Part shown: positions 1 to 10,207 of the stretch, piece after piece
Layout of the letters: the number at the start of each line of letters is the position of its first letter
Numbering within the stretch: position 1 is the stretch's first letter
From: Pseudomonas sp. Root71
Lineage (GTDB): Bacteria; Pseudomonadota; Gammaproteobacteria; Pseudomonadales; Pseudomonadaceae
Assembly: GCF_001429045.1 (NCBI RefSeq)
Contig: NZ_LMHY01000012.1
Span: forward strand, 358,753-422,752
Direction: 5' to 3'
DNA length: 64,000 bases
Notes under the pieces: generated by a model
Database searches by the model: none
Seen by the model: only the letters and a program-made list of their open reading frames with translations
Told to the model about the DNA's origin: nothing
Program-made: the position numbers and the translations under genes

Positions 1-146
1 CTTGGTGTCCTGAATGGTAGCTGACTACCGTTCGTCTGAGCGTGAGCGTCAACGTCTGTGAGCGCTGCGGTCATTGAATCAAACGCGGCTCGGGCCAAGA
101 GTGGGCACTCGGTATTTACCCACCTGCACTGCGGTTCGAGGACGTC

Positions 147-1352
147 ATGACCCAAGCATTGATTTTCGACGCGTTACGCACGCCCCGTGGCAAAGGCAAG
201 GCTGATGGCGCCTTGCACAGCGTCAAACCGGTGAACCTGGTGGCCGGTTTGCTCACCGCACTGCAGCAGCGCACGGCACTGGACACCAGTCAGGTCGATG
301 ACGTGGTGCTCGGCTGCGTGACACCGGTTGGCGATCAAGGTTCCGACATCGCCAAGACCGCCGCTCAAGTGGCCGATTGGGATGTCAGCGTGGCGGGGGT
401 ACAGATCAACCGGTTCTGTGCTTCGGGGCTGGAGGCTGTGAACCTCGGCGCGATGAAAGTGCGTTCAGGCTTCGAAGACCTGGTGGTGGTCGGTGGTGTC
501 GAGTCGATGTCCCGGGTGCCGATGGGCAGCGATGGCGGGGCCTGGGCGCTGGACCCGGCGACCAACCTGCACAGTCACTTCACGCCACAGGGTGTGGGTG
601 CCGACCTGATCGCCACCCTTGAAGGCTTCAGCCGTCAGGATGTCGATGCCTATGCGCTGCATTCCCAGCAGAAGGCCGCGCGGGCGCGAGCCGACGGTTC
701 GTTCAACAAATCGCTGGTGCCGGTGCAGGACCAGAACGGCATCATCCTGCTCGATCACGATGAGTTCATCCGCGCCGATTCGACCCTGGAAGGCCTGGGC
801 AAGCTCAAGCCGAGTTTCGAGATGATGGGGCAGATGGGCTTCGATGCCACCGCGCTGCGGGTCTACAGCCATGTCGAGCGGATCAACCATGTTCACACCC
901 CCGGCAACAGCTCCGGGATTGTCGATGGTGCGGCGCTGATGCTCATCGGCTCCGAAGCCAAGGGGCGGGCTCTGGGCTTGCAGCCCCGGGCGCGGATTGT
1001 CGCCACGGCAGTCACCAGCACCGATCCGACCATCATGCTTACCGGCCCCGCGCCAGCGACCCGCAAGGCGTTGGCCAAGGCCGGGCTGCGGGTCGAAGAC
1101 ATCGATCTGTTCGAGGTCAACGAGGCGTTCGCGTCGGTGGTGTTGAAATTCATCAAGGACATGGCCGTCGATCCGGACAAGGTCAATGTCAATGGCGGTT
1201 CAATCGCCATGGGCCACCCGCTGGGCGCCACCGGTTGCGCCATTCTCGGCACGCTGCTCGATGAACTGGAAGCCCGACGCCTGCGCTATGGCCTCGCGAC
1301 CCTGTGTGTCGGCGGCGGCATGGGCATTGCCACCATCATTGAACGCCTCTGA
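147..1352 (+). CDS. Acetyl-CoA C-acetyltransferase (thiolase)
   Basis: A 401-residue thiolase II family enzyme, expected to cleave 3-ketoacyl-CoA to acetyl-CoA plus a shortened acyl-CoA, or to run the reverse condensation, in the cytoplasm. The nucleophilic cysteine sits in NRFCASG (C91), the catalytic histidine in [14 protein letters not shown], and the second cysteine in LCVGGGMG near the C-terminus. The length is normal for the family. The start is preceded by a GAGG box. The stop is 24 bases before the next gene, a FadB-type fusion, so the two probably form one beta-oxidation operon. The chain-length preference cannot be read from sequence. Confidence 0.93.
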   Translation: MTQALIFDALRTPRGKGKADGALHSVKPVNLVAGLLTALQQRTALDTSQVDDVVLGCVTPVGDQGSDIAKTAAQVADWDVSVAGVQINRFCASGLEAVNLGAMKVRSGFEDLVVVGGVESMSRVPMGSDGGAWALDPATNLHSHFTPQGVGADLIATLEGFSRQDVDAYALHSQQKAARARADGSFNKSLVPVQDQNGIILLDHDEFIRADSTLEGLGKLKPSFEMMGQMGFDATALRVYSHVERINHVHTPGNSSGIVDGAALMLIGSEAKGRALGLQPRARIVATAVTSTDPTIMLTGPAPATRKALAKAGLRVEDIDLFEVNEAFASVVLKFIKDMAVDPDKVNVNGGSIAMGHPLGATGCAILGTLLDELEARRLRYGLATLCVGGGMGIATIIERL

Positions 1353-1376
1353 GCCCGGACTTCAAGGAATCCAGTT

Positions 1377-3521
<2,145 letters not shown>

Positions 3522-3616
3522 GGGGGAGATGATGCATTTCTGGGCTTGCCTTGTCACAGCGTTTCAAGGCAGGCTCTGGGGTGTGCATTATTCCCATCAC
3601 GTGTCAGGTATTTTTT

Positions 3617-4345
3617 ATGTCGTTACGCATCTGCATTCTGGAAACCGACCACCTGCGTCCGGAATTGGTTGACCAATATCAGGGCTACGGGCAGATGTTC
3701 AAACACCTGTTTTCGCAGCAACCGATTGCCGCCGAGTTCACCGTCTACAACGTGGTGCAGGGTGAATACCCAAGCGACGACCTGACGTTCGACGCCTACC
3801 TGGTGACGGGCAGCAAGGCCGACTCCTTCGGCACCGATCCGTGGATCGAAACCCTCAAGAAATATCTGCTGACCCGCTACGAGCGCGGCGACAAGTTGCT
3901 GGGCGTCTGCTTCGGTCACCAGTTGCTGGCGTTGCTGCTCGGCGGCAAGAGCGAGCGTGCGACCCAAGGCTGGGGCGTCGGTACCCACAACTACAAGTTG
4001 GCCGCCAAGGCGCCATGGATGAGCCCTGTGCGCGAAGAGCTGACGCTGCTGATCAGCCACCAGGACCAGGTCACGTCGTTGCCGGAGAACGCCACGGTCA
4101 TCGCTTCCAGCGATTTCTGCCCGTTTGCCGCCTACCACATCAACGACCAGGTGCTGTGCTTCCAGGGGCATCCGGAGTTCATCCACGACTACTCCCGCGC
4201 CCTGCTTGAAATTCGCCAGCAGGCACTGGGTGAGCAGGTCTATTCCAAAGGTATCGCGAGCCTGGAACAGGAACACCATGGCACCACGGTTGCCGAGTGG
4301 ATGATGCGGTTTGTCGCGCACAAGCCAGCAGCCAAAGCGGTATAA
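3617..4345 (+). CDS. Class I glutamine amidotransferase-like protein
   Basis: A 242-residue stand-alone GATase1-fold protein. The nucleophile elbow is LGVCFGHQLL (C98) and the histidine/glutamate pair lies in FQGHPEF, so the catalytic triad looks intact. Proteins of this form are usually annotated as GMP synthase-like amidotransferases, or as hydrolases of gamma-glutamyl compounds, without a synthetase partner. I chose the ATG at 3617 over an upstream in-frame GTG at 3551, because the intervening residues do not look like part of the fold and homologues start near the SLRICILE strand. It follows the beta-oxidation pair by 95 bases with no obvious functional link. Confidence 0.85.
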   Translation: MSLRICILETDHLRPELVDQYQGYGQMFKHLFSQQPIAAEFTVYNVVQGEYPSDDLTFDAYLVTGSKADSFGTDPWIETLKKYLLTRYERGDKLLGVCFGHQLLALLLGGKSERATQGWGVGTHNYKLAAKAPWMSPVREELTLLISHQDQVTSLPENATVIASSDFCPFAAYHINDQVLCFQGHPEFIHDYSRALLEIRQQALGEQVYSKGIASLEQEHHGTTVAEWMMRFVAHKPAAKAV

Positions 4346-4356
4346 AAGCTAAAAGC

Positions 4357-4432
4357 TTCGCGAGCAAGCCCGCTCCCACAGTGGTTCTTTGGTGTTGCAG
4401 AGATCCAATGTGGGAGCGGGCTTGCTCGCGAA
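4357..4432. repeat. REP pair (GTGGGAGCGGGCTTGCTCGC family)
   Basis: Two inverted copies of the Pseudomonas REP palindrome (TCGCGAGCAAGCCCGCTCCCAC and its complement) separated by about 28 bases, in the gap between two convergent genes. The same unit recurs at several places in the window. Confidence 0.9.
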
Positions 4433-4466
4433 TGGGTCCCCCGGTTTTCAATGTAGACACACAGCC

Positions 4467-5438
4467 CTACAGCCACCCCGATTTCTTGAAACTCGCCCAC
4501 AACCCCAGACAACCCACTGTAATAAACCCCAGCACCCCGAAATACCCGTAGTGCCAGGTCAACTCCGGCATGTTCTGGAAGTTCATCCCGTAGATCCCCG
4601 CCACCGCCGTCGGGAAGGCCAGGATCGCCGCCCAGGCCGCAAACTTGCGTTGCACCACGCTCTGGCGCGAGGCTTCCAGCAGCACCCCGATTTCAATCGT
4701 CTGGCTGGCAATATCCGCCAGCGTCGTCAGGTCTTCCATTTGCCGCGTTACATGAATCTGCACATCGCGAAAATACGGGCGCATGTTCTTGTCGATGAAC
4801 GGGAAGCTCAGTCTCTGAAGTTCCTCTCCTATCTCGATCATCGGGGCCACATAACGACGCAAGCGCAACACATCACGGCGCAGGCCATGCAGCCTCTGGA
4901 TGTCGTAGTCATTCAGCGAGCCGCACAACACATTGCCTTCCAGCTCATCGATCTCCGCGTGAATGGCTTCGCCCATCGGCTGGTAGTTTTCGATCACGAA
5001 ATCGAGGATGGCATAGAGTACGAAATCTTCCCCGTGCTCAAGCAATAGCGGACGCGCCTCACAGCGTTGACGGACATGGGCGTAGGATGCCGAGTGACCG
5101 TTGCGCGCAGTAATGATGTAGCCATTGCCGGCAAAGATATGCGTCTCGATGAACTTGAGTTTGCCTTCATCCCGGATGGGCGAATACGTCACGATGAACA
5201 GCGCATCGCCGAAGGTTTCCAGTTTCGGTCGGCTGTGTTTTTCCAGGGCGTCTTCAATCGCCAGTTCGTGCAGGTTGAACTGGCGTTGCAGGTTGTAGAG
5301 TTCCTCGGCGTTCGGCTCCTCAAGGCCGATCCAGACAAAATGCCCGGGCTTTGCCGCCCAGGCGGCGCCTTCGTCAAGGGTGATATTGGTGACTCTCTTA
5401 CCGGCGCTATAAACCGCAGCAGCAACAACTCTACCCAT
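4467..5438 (-). CDS. CorA-family divalent cation transporter
   Basis: A 323-residue CorA/MIT-family inner-membrane channel for Mg2+ or a related divalent ion. It has a long acidic and helical cytoplasmic domain and ends in two membrane helices. The signature GMN triad lies at the end of the first helix (YGMNFQNMPEL, residues 283-293), followed by the second helix and a short basic tail (KKSGWL). The full GMN supports magnesium or cobalt transport; contrast the GIN motif of the second CorA-type protein at 37.8 kb. It is probably expressed alone: a REP pair lies downstream and a terminator-bounded gene lies upstream. Confidence 0.88.
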   Translation of the reverse strand: MGRVVAAAVYSAGKRVTNITLDEGAAWAAKPGHFVWIGLEEPNAEELYNLQRQFNLHELAIEDALEKHSRPKLETFGDALFIVTYSPIRDEGKLKFIETHIFAGNGYIITARNGHSASYAHVRQRCEARPLLLEHGEDFVLYAILDFVIENYQPMGEAIHAEIDELEGNVLCGSLNDYDIQRLHGLRRDVLRLRRYVAPMIEIGEELQRLSFPFIDKNMRPYFRDVQIHVTRQMEDLTTLADIASQTIEIGVLLEASRQSVVQRKFAAWAAILAFPTAVAGIYGMNFQNMPELTWHYGYFGVLGFITVGCLGLWASFKKSGWL

Positions 5439-5570
5439 GATGGTGGTTCACTTCTTATGGCAGCTTTCAATTGGCAGCAAATGCAATGGCAGTGTGGATC
5501 AGCTTAGCCTCGCAGTGTTTGAGAGTCAGTTAAATCTGCCGAGTTCTGGGCAAAGATGCGCAGGCAAAAG

Positions 5571-5595
5571 AAAACCCGCACCAGGCGGGTTTTGT
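5571..5595 (-). terminator. Intrinsic terminator of plsC
   Basis: Inverted repeat AAAACCCGC / GCGGGTTTT with a short loop. On the minus strand it is followed by TTTTCTTTT, just after the plsC stop codon. Confidence 0.8.
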
Positions 5596-5598
5596 TTT

Positions 5599-6321
5599 TC
5601 AGGCGGCTTGCAGTTGCCGGTCCATCGATTCGATGCATTCACGCATCTGCTCGCGGCACTGGGCGATCAGCAGGGGCATGTCGTCCAGGCTCAAACCGGC
5701 GGTGGGGATCGCCGGCAACGAGCGAATCAGGATTTTCCCGCTGCGCCAGCGGTTCAATTGCATGTGTTTGACGTAACTGCTGACACACACCGGGACAATC
5801 GGCACCCCGGCGGCAATGGCCATCTGAAAGGCGCCTTTCTTGAAGGGCAGCAAGTCCTCACCCAGGTTGCGCGTGCCTTCCGGGAAAACCCAGATCGAGG
5901 TGTCTTTGTTTTGCAGGGTGTGGGTGGTGGTCAGCATCGACTGGCGCGCCTTGTGCGCATTGCCACGGTCGATCAGTACATTGCCGGCCAGCCAGAACAA
6001 CTGCCCGAACAACGGTACCCACTTCAGGCTCTTTTTGCCGATGCACACGGTACGGCGCGGCACCACGTTGCCGAACACAAACAGGTCATAGTTGGACTGG
6101 TGATTGGCGATGATCACGCAACTGTCGGGTTTATCCATCAACGGCCCGACTTCGGCCTTCACCCGCAAACGCAAAATACACATGGCCGGCCATGCGTACA
6201 GGCGTGCGCACAGGCGGCTGTTATCCGGATTGAATGGTCGACACAGGCCGAGAATCACTCCCAGCACGCCCGCCACGATAAAGTGCAGGCCCATCAATGA
6301 CATACGGAACAAAAACAGCAT
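5599..6321 (-). CDS. plsC: 1-acyl-sn-glycerol-3-phosphate acyltransferase
   Basis: A 240-residue PlsC-family enzyme that acylates lysophosphatidic acid to phosphatidic acid at the inner membrane. The HX4D catalytic motif is NHQSNYD (H74, D79), the glycerol-phosphate binding motif is FPEGTRN, and a later VPIVPVCVS segment matches family block IV. A hydrophobic N-terminal helix (roughly residues 8-27) would anchor it. A strong terminator follows the stop. Pseudomonads usually carry several PlsC paralogues, so this need not be the essential copy. Confidence 0.92.
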   Translation of the reverse strand: MLFLFRMSLMGLHFIVAGVLGVILGLCRPFNPDNSRLCARLYAWPAMCILRLRVKAEVGPLMDKPDSCVIIANHQSNYDLFVFGNVVPRRTVCIGKKSLKWVPLFGQLFWLAGNVLIDRGNAHKARQSMLTTTHTLQNKDTSIWVFPEGTRNLGEDLLPFKKGAFQMAIAAGVPIVPVCVSSYVKHMQLNRWRSGKILIRSLPAIPTAGLSLDDMPLLIAQCREQMRECIESMDRQLQAA

Positions 6322-6482
6322 CTACAGGCCCCACCGGGACAAAAGGTGGCGCAGTGTACGGATGTGCACTGTATTCGGCAATTGCTCCCAGGGAAGTGGG
6401 AGGTGGCCGATGTTTGAGCTGATGTTTCCGACTATTTGGTCAGATGCGGTCTAGAGCGTTTACAGACGTTTAACACGGATAT

Positions 6483-6515
6483 GTATGAAAAAGCCCGACA
6501 CGACGGTCGGGCTTT
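6483..6515. terminator. Bidirectional intrinsic terminator
   Basis: AAAAAGCCCGAC / GTCGGGCTTTT hairpin with an A-run on one side and a T-run on the other. On the minus strand it lies 20 bases after the crotonase stop. Confidence 0.85.
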
Positions 6516-6535
6516 TCGTTGCAGCAGATCCGGGC

Positions 6536-7225
6536 TTAACCCAAATGTTCCTGGTCCTGGATGATCGCGTTGTCCAGGGCCTCCAGAAGCGCTTTGCGCA
6601 CTTTCAGTTTGGTGTTCTTGTGCGCAGTCATGTTGATCTTCTTCAACTGACGAGCCGCCGCCAATGCCGCGCCTTGCAGTTCTTCAGGCGAAACCACGAC
6701 ATCAAGGAAACCGGCCGCCACGGCGCCTTGTGGATTGAACATCTCGCCGTTGACCACCGAGCGCTGCAACGCCACTTTGTTCAGGCGGTCACGGGCAATC
6801 TCGATGCCCGCGTGGTGCATGGTCATGCCAATCTGCACTTCGTTCAGGCCAATGCTGAACGCGCCTTCTACGCCGATGCGATAGTCGGCCGACAACAGCA
6901 GGAACGCGCCCTTGGCCACCGCATGCCCCGGGCACGCCACGATCACCGGGAAGGGGTGCGACAGCAGGCGGCGGGCCAGGGTCGAGCCGGCGGTCACCAG
7001 TGCCACGGCTTCCCTGGGGCCGGCCGTCATCACCTTCAGGTCATAGCCGCCAGAGAGAATGCCCGGCTGGCCGGTAATGATCACCACCGCACGATCGGTC
7101 ACGGCCCGATCCAGCGCAGCGTTGAACTCGGCAATCACATCCGGGGAGATGGCATTGACCTTGCCATTGCTCAGGGTCAGGGTCGCGATACCGTCTTCGA
7201 GATGGTAGGAAATCAACTCACTCAT
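6536..7225 (-). CDS. Crotonase / enoyl-CoA hydratase-isomerase family protein
   Basis: A 229-residue single-domain crotonase. An oxyanion-hole segment is visible at ILSGGYDL and the second crotonase block around CPGHAVAKGAFLLL. LNEVQIGMTM carries the glutamate position used by many hydratases. It is shorter than typical enoyl-CoA hydratases (about 260 residues) and has only one obvious acid, so hydratase, isomerase and hydrolase activity cannot be separated. It has its own terminator and no operon partner. The start at 7225 is preceded by a purine-rich AAAGGAAT box. Confidence 0.85.
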   Translation of the reverse strand: MSELISYHLEDGIATLTLSNGKVNAISPDVIAEFNAALDRAVTDRAVVIITGQPGILSGGYDLKVMTAGPREAVALVTAGSTLARRLLSHPFPVIVACPGHAVAKGAFLLLSADYRIGVEGAFSIGLNEVQIGMTMHHAGIEIARDRLNKVALQRSVVNGEMFNPQGAVAAGFLDVVVSPEELQGAALAAARQLKKINMTAHKNTKLKVRKALLEALDNAIIQDQEHLG

Positions 7226-7466
7226 GACGCTATTCCTTTCAATAAAGTTGGGCAGACGTTACCCACCGCCGCAGGCCAGGTAAAGCGCCGTGACTGACCC
7301 GCCAGTCACCCTTTGCCCGCCCGCCAGGCGTAGCCCGCCGTGCCTGCTGCGCATTCCCGTCTATATAGAAGAGGGCACGAAGCCGGAGATTGGCCGGTTT
7401 GCCATGGCCCGGAACGACCGGAAACGCTGAATCGCGTTAACCGCATGAAAATTCTGAAAAAAATGT

Positions 7467-7495
7467 TTGCCATCGGAAATGCTTTCGACTACATT
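7467..7495 (+). promoter_or_regulatory. sigma-70 promoter of tRNA-Ser
   Basis: TTGCCA (7467-7472) and TACATT (7490-7495) are separated by 17 bases. They are followed by a GC-rich AGCGCGCC stretch resembling the discriminators of stringently controlled stable-RNA promoters, about 38 bases before the mature tRNA. Confidence 0.6.
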
Positions 7496-7533
7496 AGCGC
7501 GCCTCGACAGACAGAACTTGTTTGAAGAGATAC

Positions 7534-7623
7534 GGTGAAGTGTCCGAGTGGCTTAAGGAGCACGCCTGGAAAGTGTGTATACAGGAAACTGTATCGAGAG
7601 TTCGAATCTCTCCTTCACCGCCA
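7534..7623 (+). tRNA. tRNA-Ser (anticodon GGA)
   Basis: A 90-base class II tRNA with encoded CCA. The acceptor stem GGTGAAG pairs with CTTCACC. The anticodon stem is CACGC/GTGTG with loop CTGGAAA, giving GGA at 7568-7570 for UCC/UCU codons. The T-loop TTCGAAT is present and a long variable arm lies between, as expected for serine. A terminator follows within 20 bases. The DNA downstream looks like a small variable region, but no integrase is visible. Confidence 0.96.
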
Positions 7624-7637
7624 AATTCTGTAAACAC

Positions 7638-7680
7638 AAACCCCCGACTTTCCTGGAGAAAGTCGGGGGTTTGTGGTTTT
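7638..7680 (+). terminator. Intrinsic terminator after tRNA-Ser
   Basis: AAACCCCCGACTTTC / GAAAGTCGGGGGTTT, a 15-base near-perfect stem, followed by T-rich sequence ending in GGTTTTT. Confidence 0.85.
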
Positions 7681-7913
7681 TGGCGTCTGAAAAAGAGCGA
7701 TAGGGAAATGCTGCCGGATCATGTTCCCGTTCGTATGCCCCATCTACTCCGCAATCCGGCCCCAAATACATCATCGCGCCGATATCCAAGCCAAAACGAA
7801 GCAAGCGTAAGGTCCTTCGCAACTCACGGAGCTCTCCTACAGCCAGAGCGAGGGCGCCTCGATATGCTGCTTCCTATGCATGACACAGTTTTTGAATAGG
7901 GTTTTGCGCAAGA

Positions 7914-8567
7914 ATGAGCATTGAAATAAAGAGCATGATCAAGGCTGCCGTGTTGATTTTTGCGGTGTGGCTTGCGCAGTTTCTCGAGCACGAGACTCTG
8001 ACGGCTTTAATTTTTACGACTGTATTTTCATGTGGTGGGTATTTTGCTTTTTGCAACCGCAAGAATATCAGTGCTTTTGCAAAGAAATGGCCAAGCTCCC
8101 TGGCCTACACAGCAATCGTTTTTTACATTTGTAAAATCGTAGCGGAGAAAACCATCAACGCTACCACTGGAATTGAAGTCGAAAATATCAGGTACGCCTC
8201 GACAATCGGTGGTGTCATTTTATCTGTACCCATTTCACTGCTGTTGATCAGCATTTGCATGCTCGTCTGTTGGCAGATGAAGGCGTTGTTTGGTGTGCCG
8301 ATTGGCGCGTCTGCCGAAGAACGCGTTCCAGGGCTGAAGATCTTCTTCATCGGGACCCTGATGGGAGCCGGCATGCTCGCTTCATCACAAGTTGATCCTT
8401 TAATCCGGTATGCGGTTCTCGCTGACGCGTCCAAGGTCACGACCTGCGGGCCAGTGGAAAATGACGTTGTCTACATCCGAAAAAACCCGGATACCTGTTC
8501 CAGGATCCACGTGAATCTTTTTAAGGGCATCTATGACTTCAGCGATGTACCGGCGAAATCCAACTGA
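7914..8567 (+). CDS. Orphan integral membrane protein
   Basis: I do not recognise this 217-residue protein. It has about four or five hydrophobic segments: residues 10-25, 30-45, 62-78, 95-118 and 140-157. A C-terminal region of about 55 polar residues contains two cysteines (TTCGPVEN, DTCSRIH) that could form a disulfide. Sampled stretches are near 42 percent GC, well below the surrounding genes, and codon use is A/T-leaning, which suggests recent acquisition. It lies just downstream of a tRNA and just upstream of a broken gene. The start has only a weak ribosome-binding site. Confidence 0.6.
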   Translation: MSIEIKSMIKAAVLIFAVWLAQFLEHETLTALIFTTVFSCGGYFAFCNRKNISAFAKKWPSSLAYTAIVFYICKIVAEKTINATTGIEVENIRYASTIGGVILSVPISLLLISICMLVCWQMKALFGVPIGASAEERVPGLKIFFIGTLMGAGMLASSQVDPLIRYAVLADASKVTTCGPVENDVVYIRKNPDTCSRIHVNLFKGIYDFSDVPAKSN

Positions 8568-8574
8568 AAGTTCA

Positions 8575-8761
8575 GAGGAGGGCGGGGCGTTCATGGCGCG
8601 TGGTTTCCATGGACAGCGCATCTATGTCGACCCGAAGGCCGAGAGGGGTCATCGTCCGCTACGCATCCCACCCGGTGGCCAGCAACTCGGCCAACGATCC
8701 CGTTACCTTGCCGGCGTTTGATGCGTTGGCTGAATATCTGAACAGGAAGGAGCATCAATGA
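8575..8761 (+). pseudogene. C-terminal relic of a serine hydrolase (beta-lactamase class C / 6-aminohexanoate-dimer hydrolase type), frameshifted
   Basis: One frame gives EEGGAFMARGFHGQRIYVDP then KAE. After the G-run at 8645-8648 a second frame continues VIVRYASHP-VASNSANDP and ends ALAEYLNRK before a TGA at 8759. Joined, this reads like the last 60 or so residues of beta-lactamase-fold serine hydrolases, where a G-xHGQ-x-IYVDP strand precedes an IVR-SHP strand. One extra G explains the frameshift. The catalytic SxxK domain is absent. The upstream sequence is the low-GC membrane gene, so the parent gene appears truncated as well as frameshifted. Its TGA overlaps the ATG of the next gene. Confidence 0.65.
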
Positions 8762-9078
8762 TCATCACCACGACCCACGCCATCGAAGGCCGGCAAATTA
8801 CCGCCTACCTGGACATTGTCAGCGCCGAGTCGGTGCAAGGGATCAACGTTGTCCGTGACGTGTTTGCCGGGATGCGTGACTTTTTCGGCGGGCGCTCCCA
8901 GACACTGGAGCGAGCGTTGAAGGAAGCACGCATTCAGGCCACCGATGAGATCAAGGAACGGGCGCAGGCGCTTCAGGCGGACGCGGTGGTCGGGCTTGAT
9001 TACGAGATCAGCATGCCGGCCGGCAAGGGCGGGATGGTCGTGGTGTTTGTGACCGGGACGGCGGTCAAGTTGCGGTGA
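8758..9078 (+). CDS. YbjQ/UPF0145 family protein
   Basis: A 106-residue protein of the YbjQ family (putative heavy-metal-binding domain, pentameric in solved relatives; cellular function not established). Typical features are the ITAYLDIVSAESVQG strand region, a central helix rich in charged residues (TLERALKEARIQATDEIKERA), and the conserved ADAVVGLDYEI segment. The length is the family norm. The ATG overlaps the stop of the serine-hydrolase relic, and the ribosome-binding site AGGAAGGAG ends 6 bases upstream, so the start is secure. Confidence 0.85.
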   Translation: MIITTTHAIEGRQITAYLDIVSAESVQGINVVRDVFAGMRDFFGGRSQTLERALKEARIQATDEIKERAQALQADAVVGLDYEISMPAGKGGMVVVFVTGTAVKLR

Positions 9079-9224
9079 AAGGTCAGAAGCCATTCGTCGG
9101 TCACGGGAAAATCAGAACGGCAGGTCCGTTAGTGACCGACTAGTCTGAAACACCTTGGCGATTGATATTCTTTCAGGCAAAGGGCTTGCCGGTGTCGATC
9201 GCGCGTTTTGAAAGGGGTGAAGAG

Positions 9225-9413
9225 ATGGCTGATCCATATATCGAGGACGATGGCGCAGAATTTCCGATCAACAACTCCGTGCGGTGTGGTCAGACCCAGT
9301 ATGTGGCCAGTTTCGGCGAGGACCAGACTGAGATCGACAAAATCAAGACCAGGGCGTGCCGGGTACTGAAGGGCAAATTTTTACCCAAGGTGACAGCACC
9401 GGTCCGGAAGTAA
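9225..9413 (+). CDS. Small hypothetical protein
   Basis: A 62-residue polar protein beginning MADPYIEDDG with an acidic N-terminus and a basic C-terminus (VLKGKFLPKVTAPVRK). It contains two cysteines (VRCGQ, RACRV). The ATG at 9225 follows AAAGGGGTGAAGAG, a good ribosome-binding site, so I prefer it to the upstream in-frame ATG at 9162. A terminator begins 15 bases after the stop, which supports a real single-gene unit. I recognise no family. Confidence 0.55.
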   Translation: MADPYIEDDGAEFPINNSVRCGQTQYVASFGEDQTEIDKIKTRACRVLKGKFLPKVTAPVRK

Positions 9414-9428
9414 TCGAGCGTGAGGCAG

Positions 9429-9453
9429 ACCCCGTCAAAGAGCGGGGTTTTTC
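9429..9453 (+). terminator. Intrinsic terminator
   Basis: ACCCCG / CGGGGT stem with a loop of about 8 bases followed by TTTTTC, just after the 62-residue gene. Confidence 0.75.
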
Positions 9454-9554
9454 ATGCCTGAAAAGTTTTATGACATTTTTTTGAAGGGGGTGATTTTTCA
9501 CAAACTTTTCACAGTGCCCTCCTTAATCTCGACTCATCCGTTAGAAAGCAACAC

Positions 9555-9585
9555 CTGGCCCGTTTCCCCAGCGGGCTTTTTTTTG
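9555..9585 (+). terminator. Isolated intrinsic terminator
   Basis: GCCCG-TTTCCCCAG-CGGGC followed by eight T residues. No coding sequence ends here: the preceding gene already has its own terminator about 110 bases upstream. It may end a small RNA from the 9454-9554 gap. Confidence 0.65.
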
Positions 9586-9725
9586 TCCGCGATAAAACCT
9601 TTTCGGTAAACGCTGTCCAACCGTCGCCAATCGCGAAGTTGGACCGGCGTGCTGGACTTTATCCGCGCAAAAGCATTCAATCTCGCCCCCCTTTTTGTAT
9701 ACCCCTATTTTTTGAGGTTTATGTC

Positions 9726-10094
9726 ATGCGTTTAACACTGCCCGCTCTGGTTCTGGGGCTTCTGGTTGCTCAAGGTGCAATGGCTGGCGACGGCACTGCC
9801 GCGCTGGGCGGCGGCTTGGGCGGCGCATTGGGTAATGTGGTCGGCCAGAAGATGGGCGGCAGCACTGGCGCTGCGATTGGTGCGGGTGTCGCTGGTGCGG
9901 CGGGCAGCGCAGTTGCCGCCAAAAAAGGCCATCGCACCAGCGCTGCCATCGGTGGCGGTGTCGGCGCGGCCGGTGGTTCGGTGATCGGCAATAGCCTTGG
10001 CGGCAAGTCCGGTGCCACCATCGGTGCAGGCCTGGGCGGTGCATTGGGCGGCGGCGTAGGCAGCAACCTGGCCAATGGTCACAAGCGCCACTGA
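9726..10094 (+). CDS. Exported glycine-zipper protein (paralogue 1)
   Basis: A 122-residue protein with a signal peptide (MRLTLPALVLGLLVAQGAMA, cleavage near residue 20) followed almost entirely by glycine-zipper repeats. The units GGGLGGALGNVVG, GAAIGAGVAGAAG, GGGVGAAGGSVIG and GAGLGGALGGGVG are separated by short polar links containing KK or KGH. The tail is basic and His-rich (ANGHKRH). Glycine zippers usually pack into or against membranes, as in SlyB or OmpA-like zipper lipoproteins, but no lipobox is present. The start is the ATG at 9726, where the signal peptide begins. A terminator follows. A paralogue lies immediately downstream. Confidence 0.8.
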   Translation: MRLTLPALVLGLLVAQGAMAGDGTAALGGGLGGALGNVVGQKMGGSTGAAIGAGVAGAAGSAVAAKKGHRTSAAIGGGVGAAGGSVIGNSLGGKSGATIGAGLGGALGGGVGSNLANGHKRH

Positions 10095-10112
10095 TCCTGA
10101 TACGGATTTGAA

Positions 10113-10144
10113 AAGAGCCCGGCTTGATGCCGGGCTTTTTCTTT
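10113..10144 (+). terminator. Intrinsic terminator between the two glycine-zipper genes
   Basis: GCCCGGC-TTGAT-GCCGGGC followed by TTTTTCTTTT. It separates the two paralogues, so the second gene needs its own promoter or readthrough. Confidence 0.9.
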
Positions 10145-10207
10145 TATGAACGTTTCTCGCAGCAGCAACTCAAATCTTCCATACCCTGGAAGAATGCGAG
10201 GCGTGCC

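Noticed and set aside
7534..8761. Genomic island with attachment site at tRNA-Ser
   Set aside because: No integrase and no repeated copy of the tRNA 3' end is visible, so only a small variable region is claimed.
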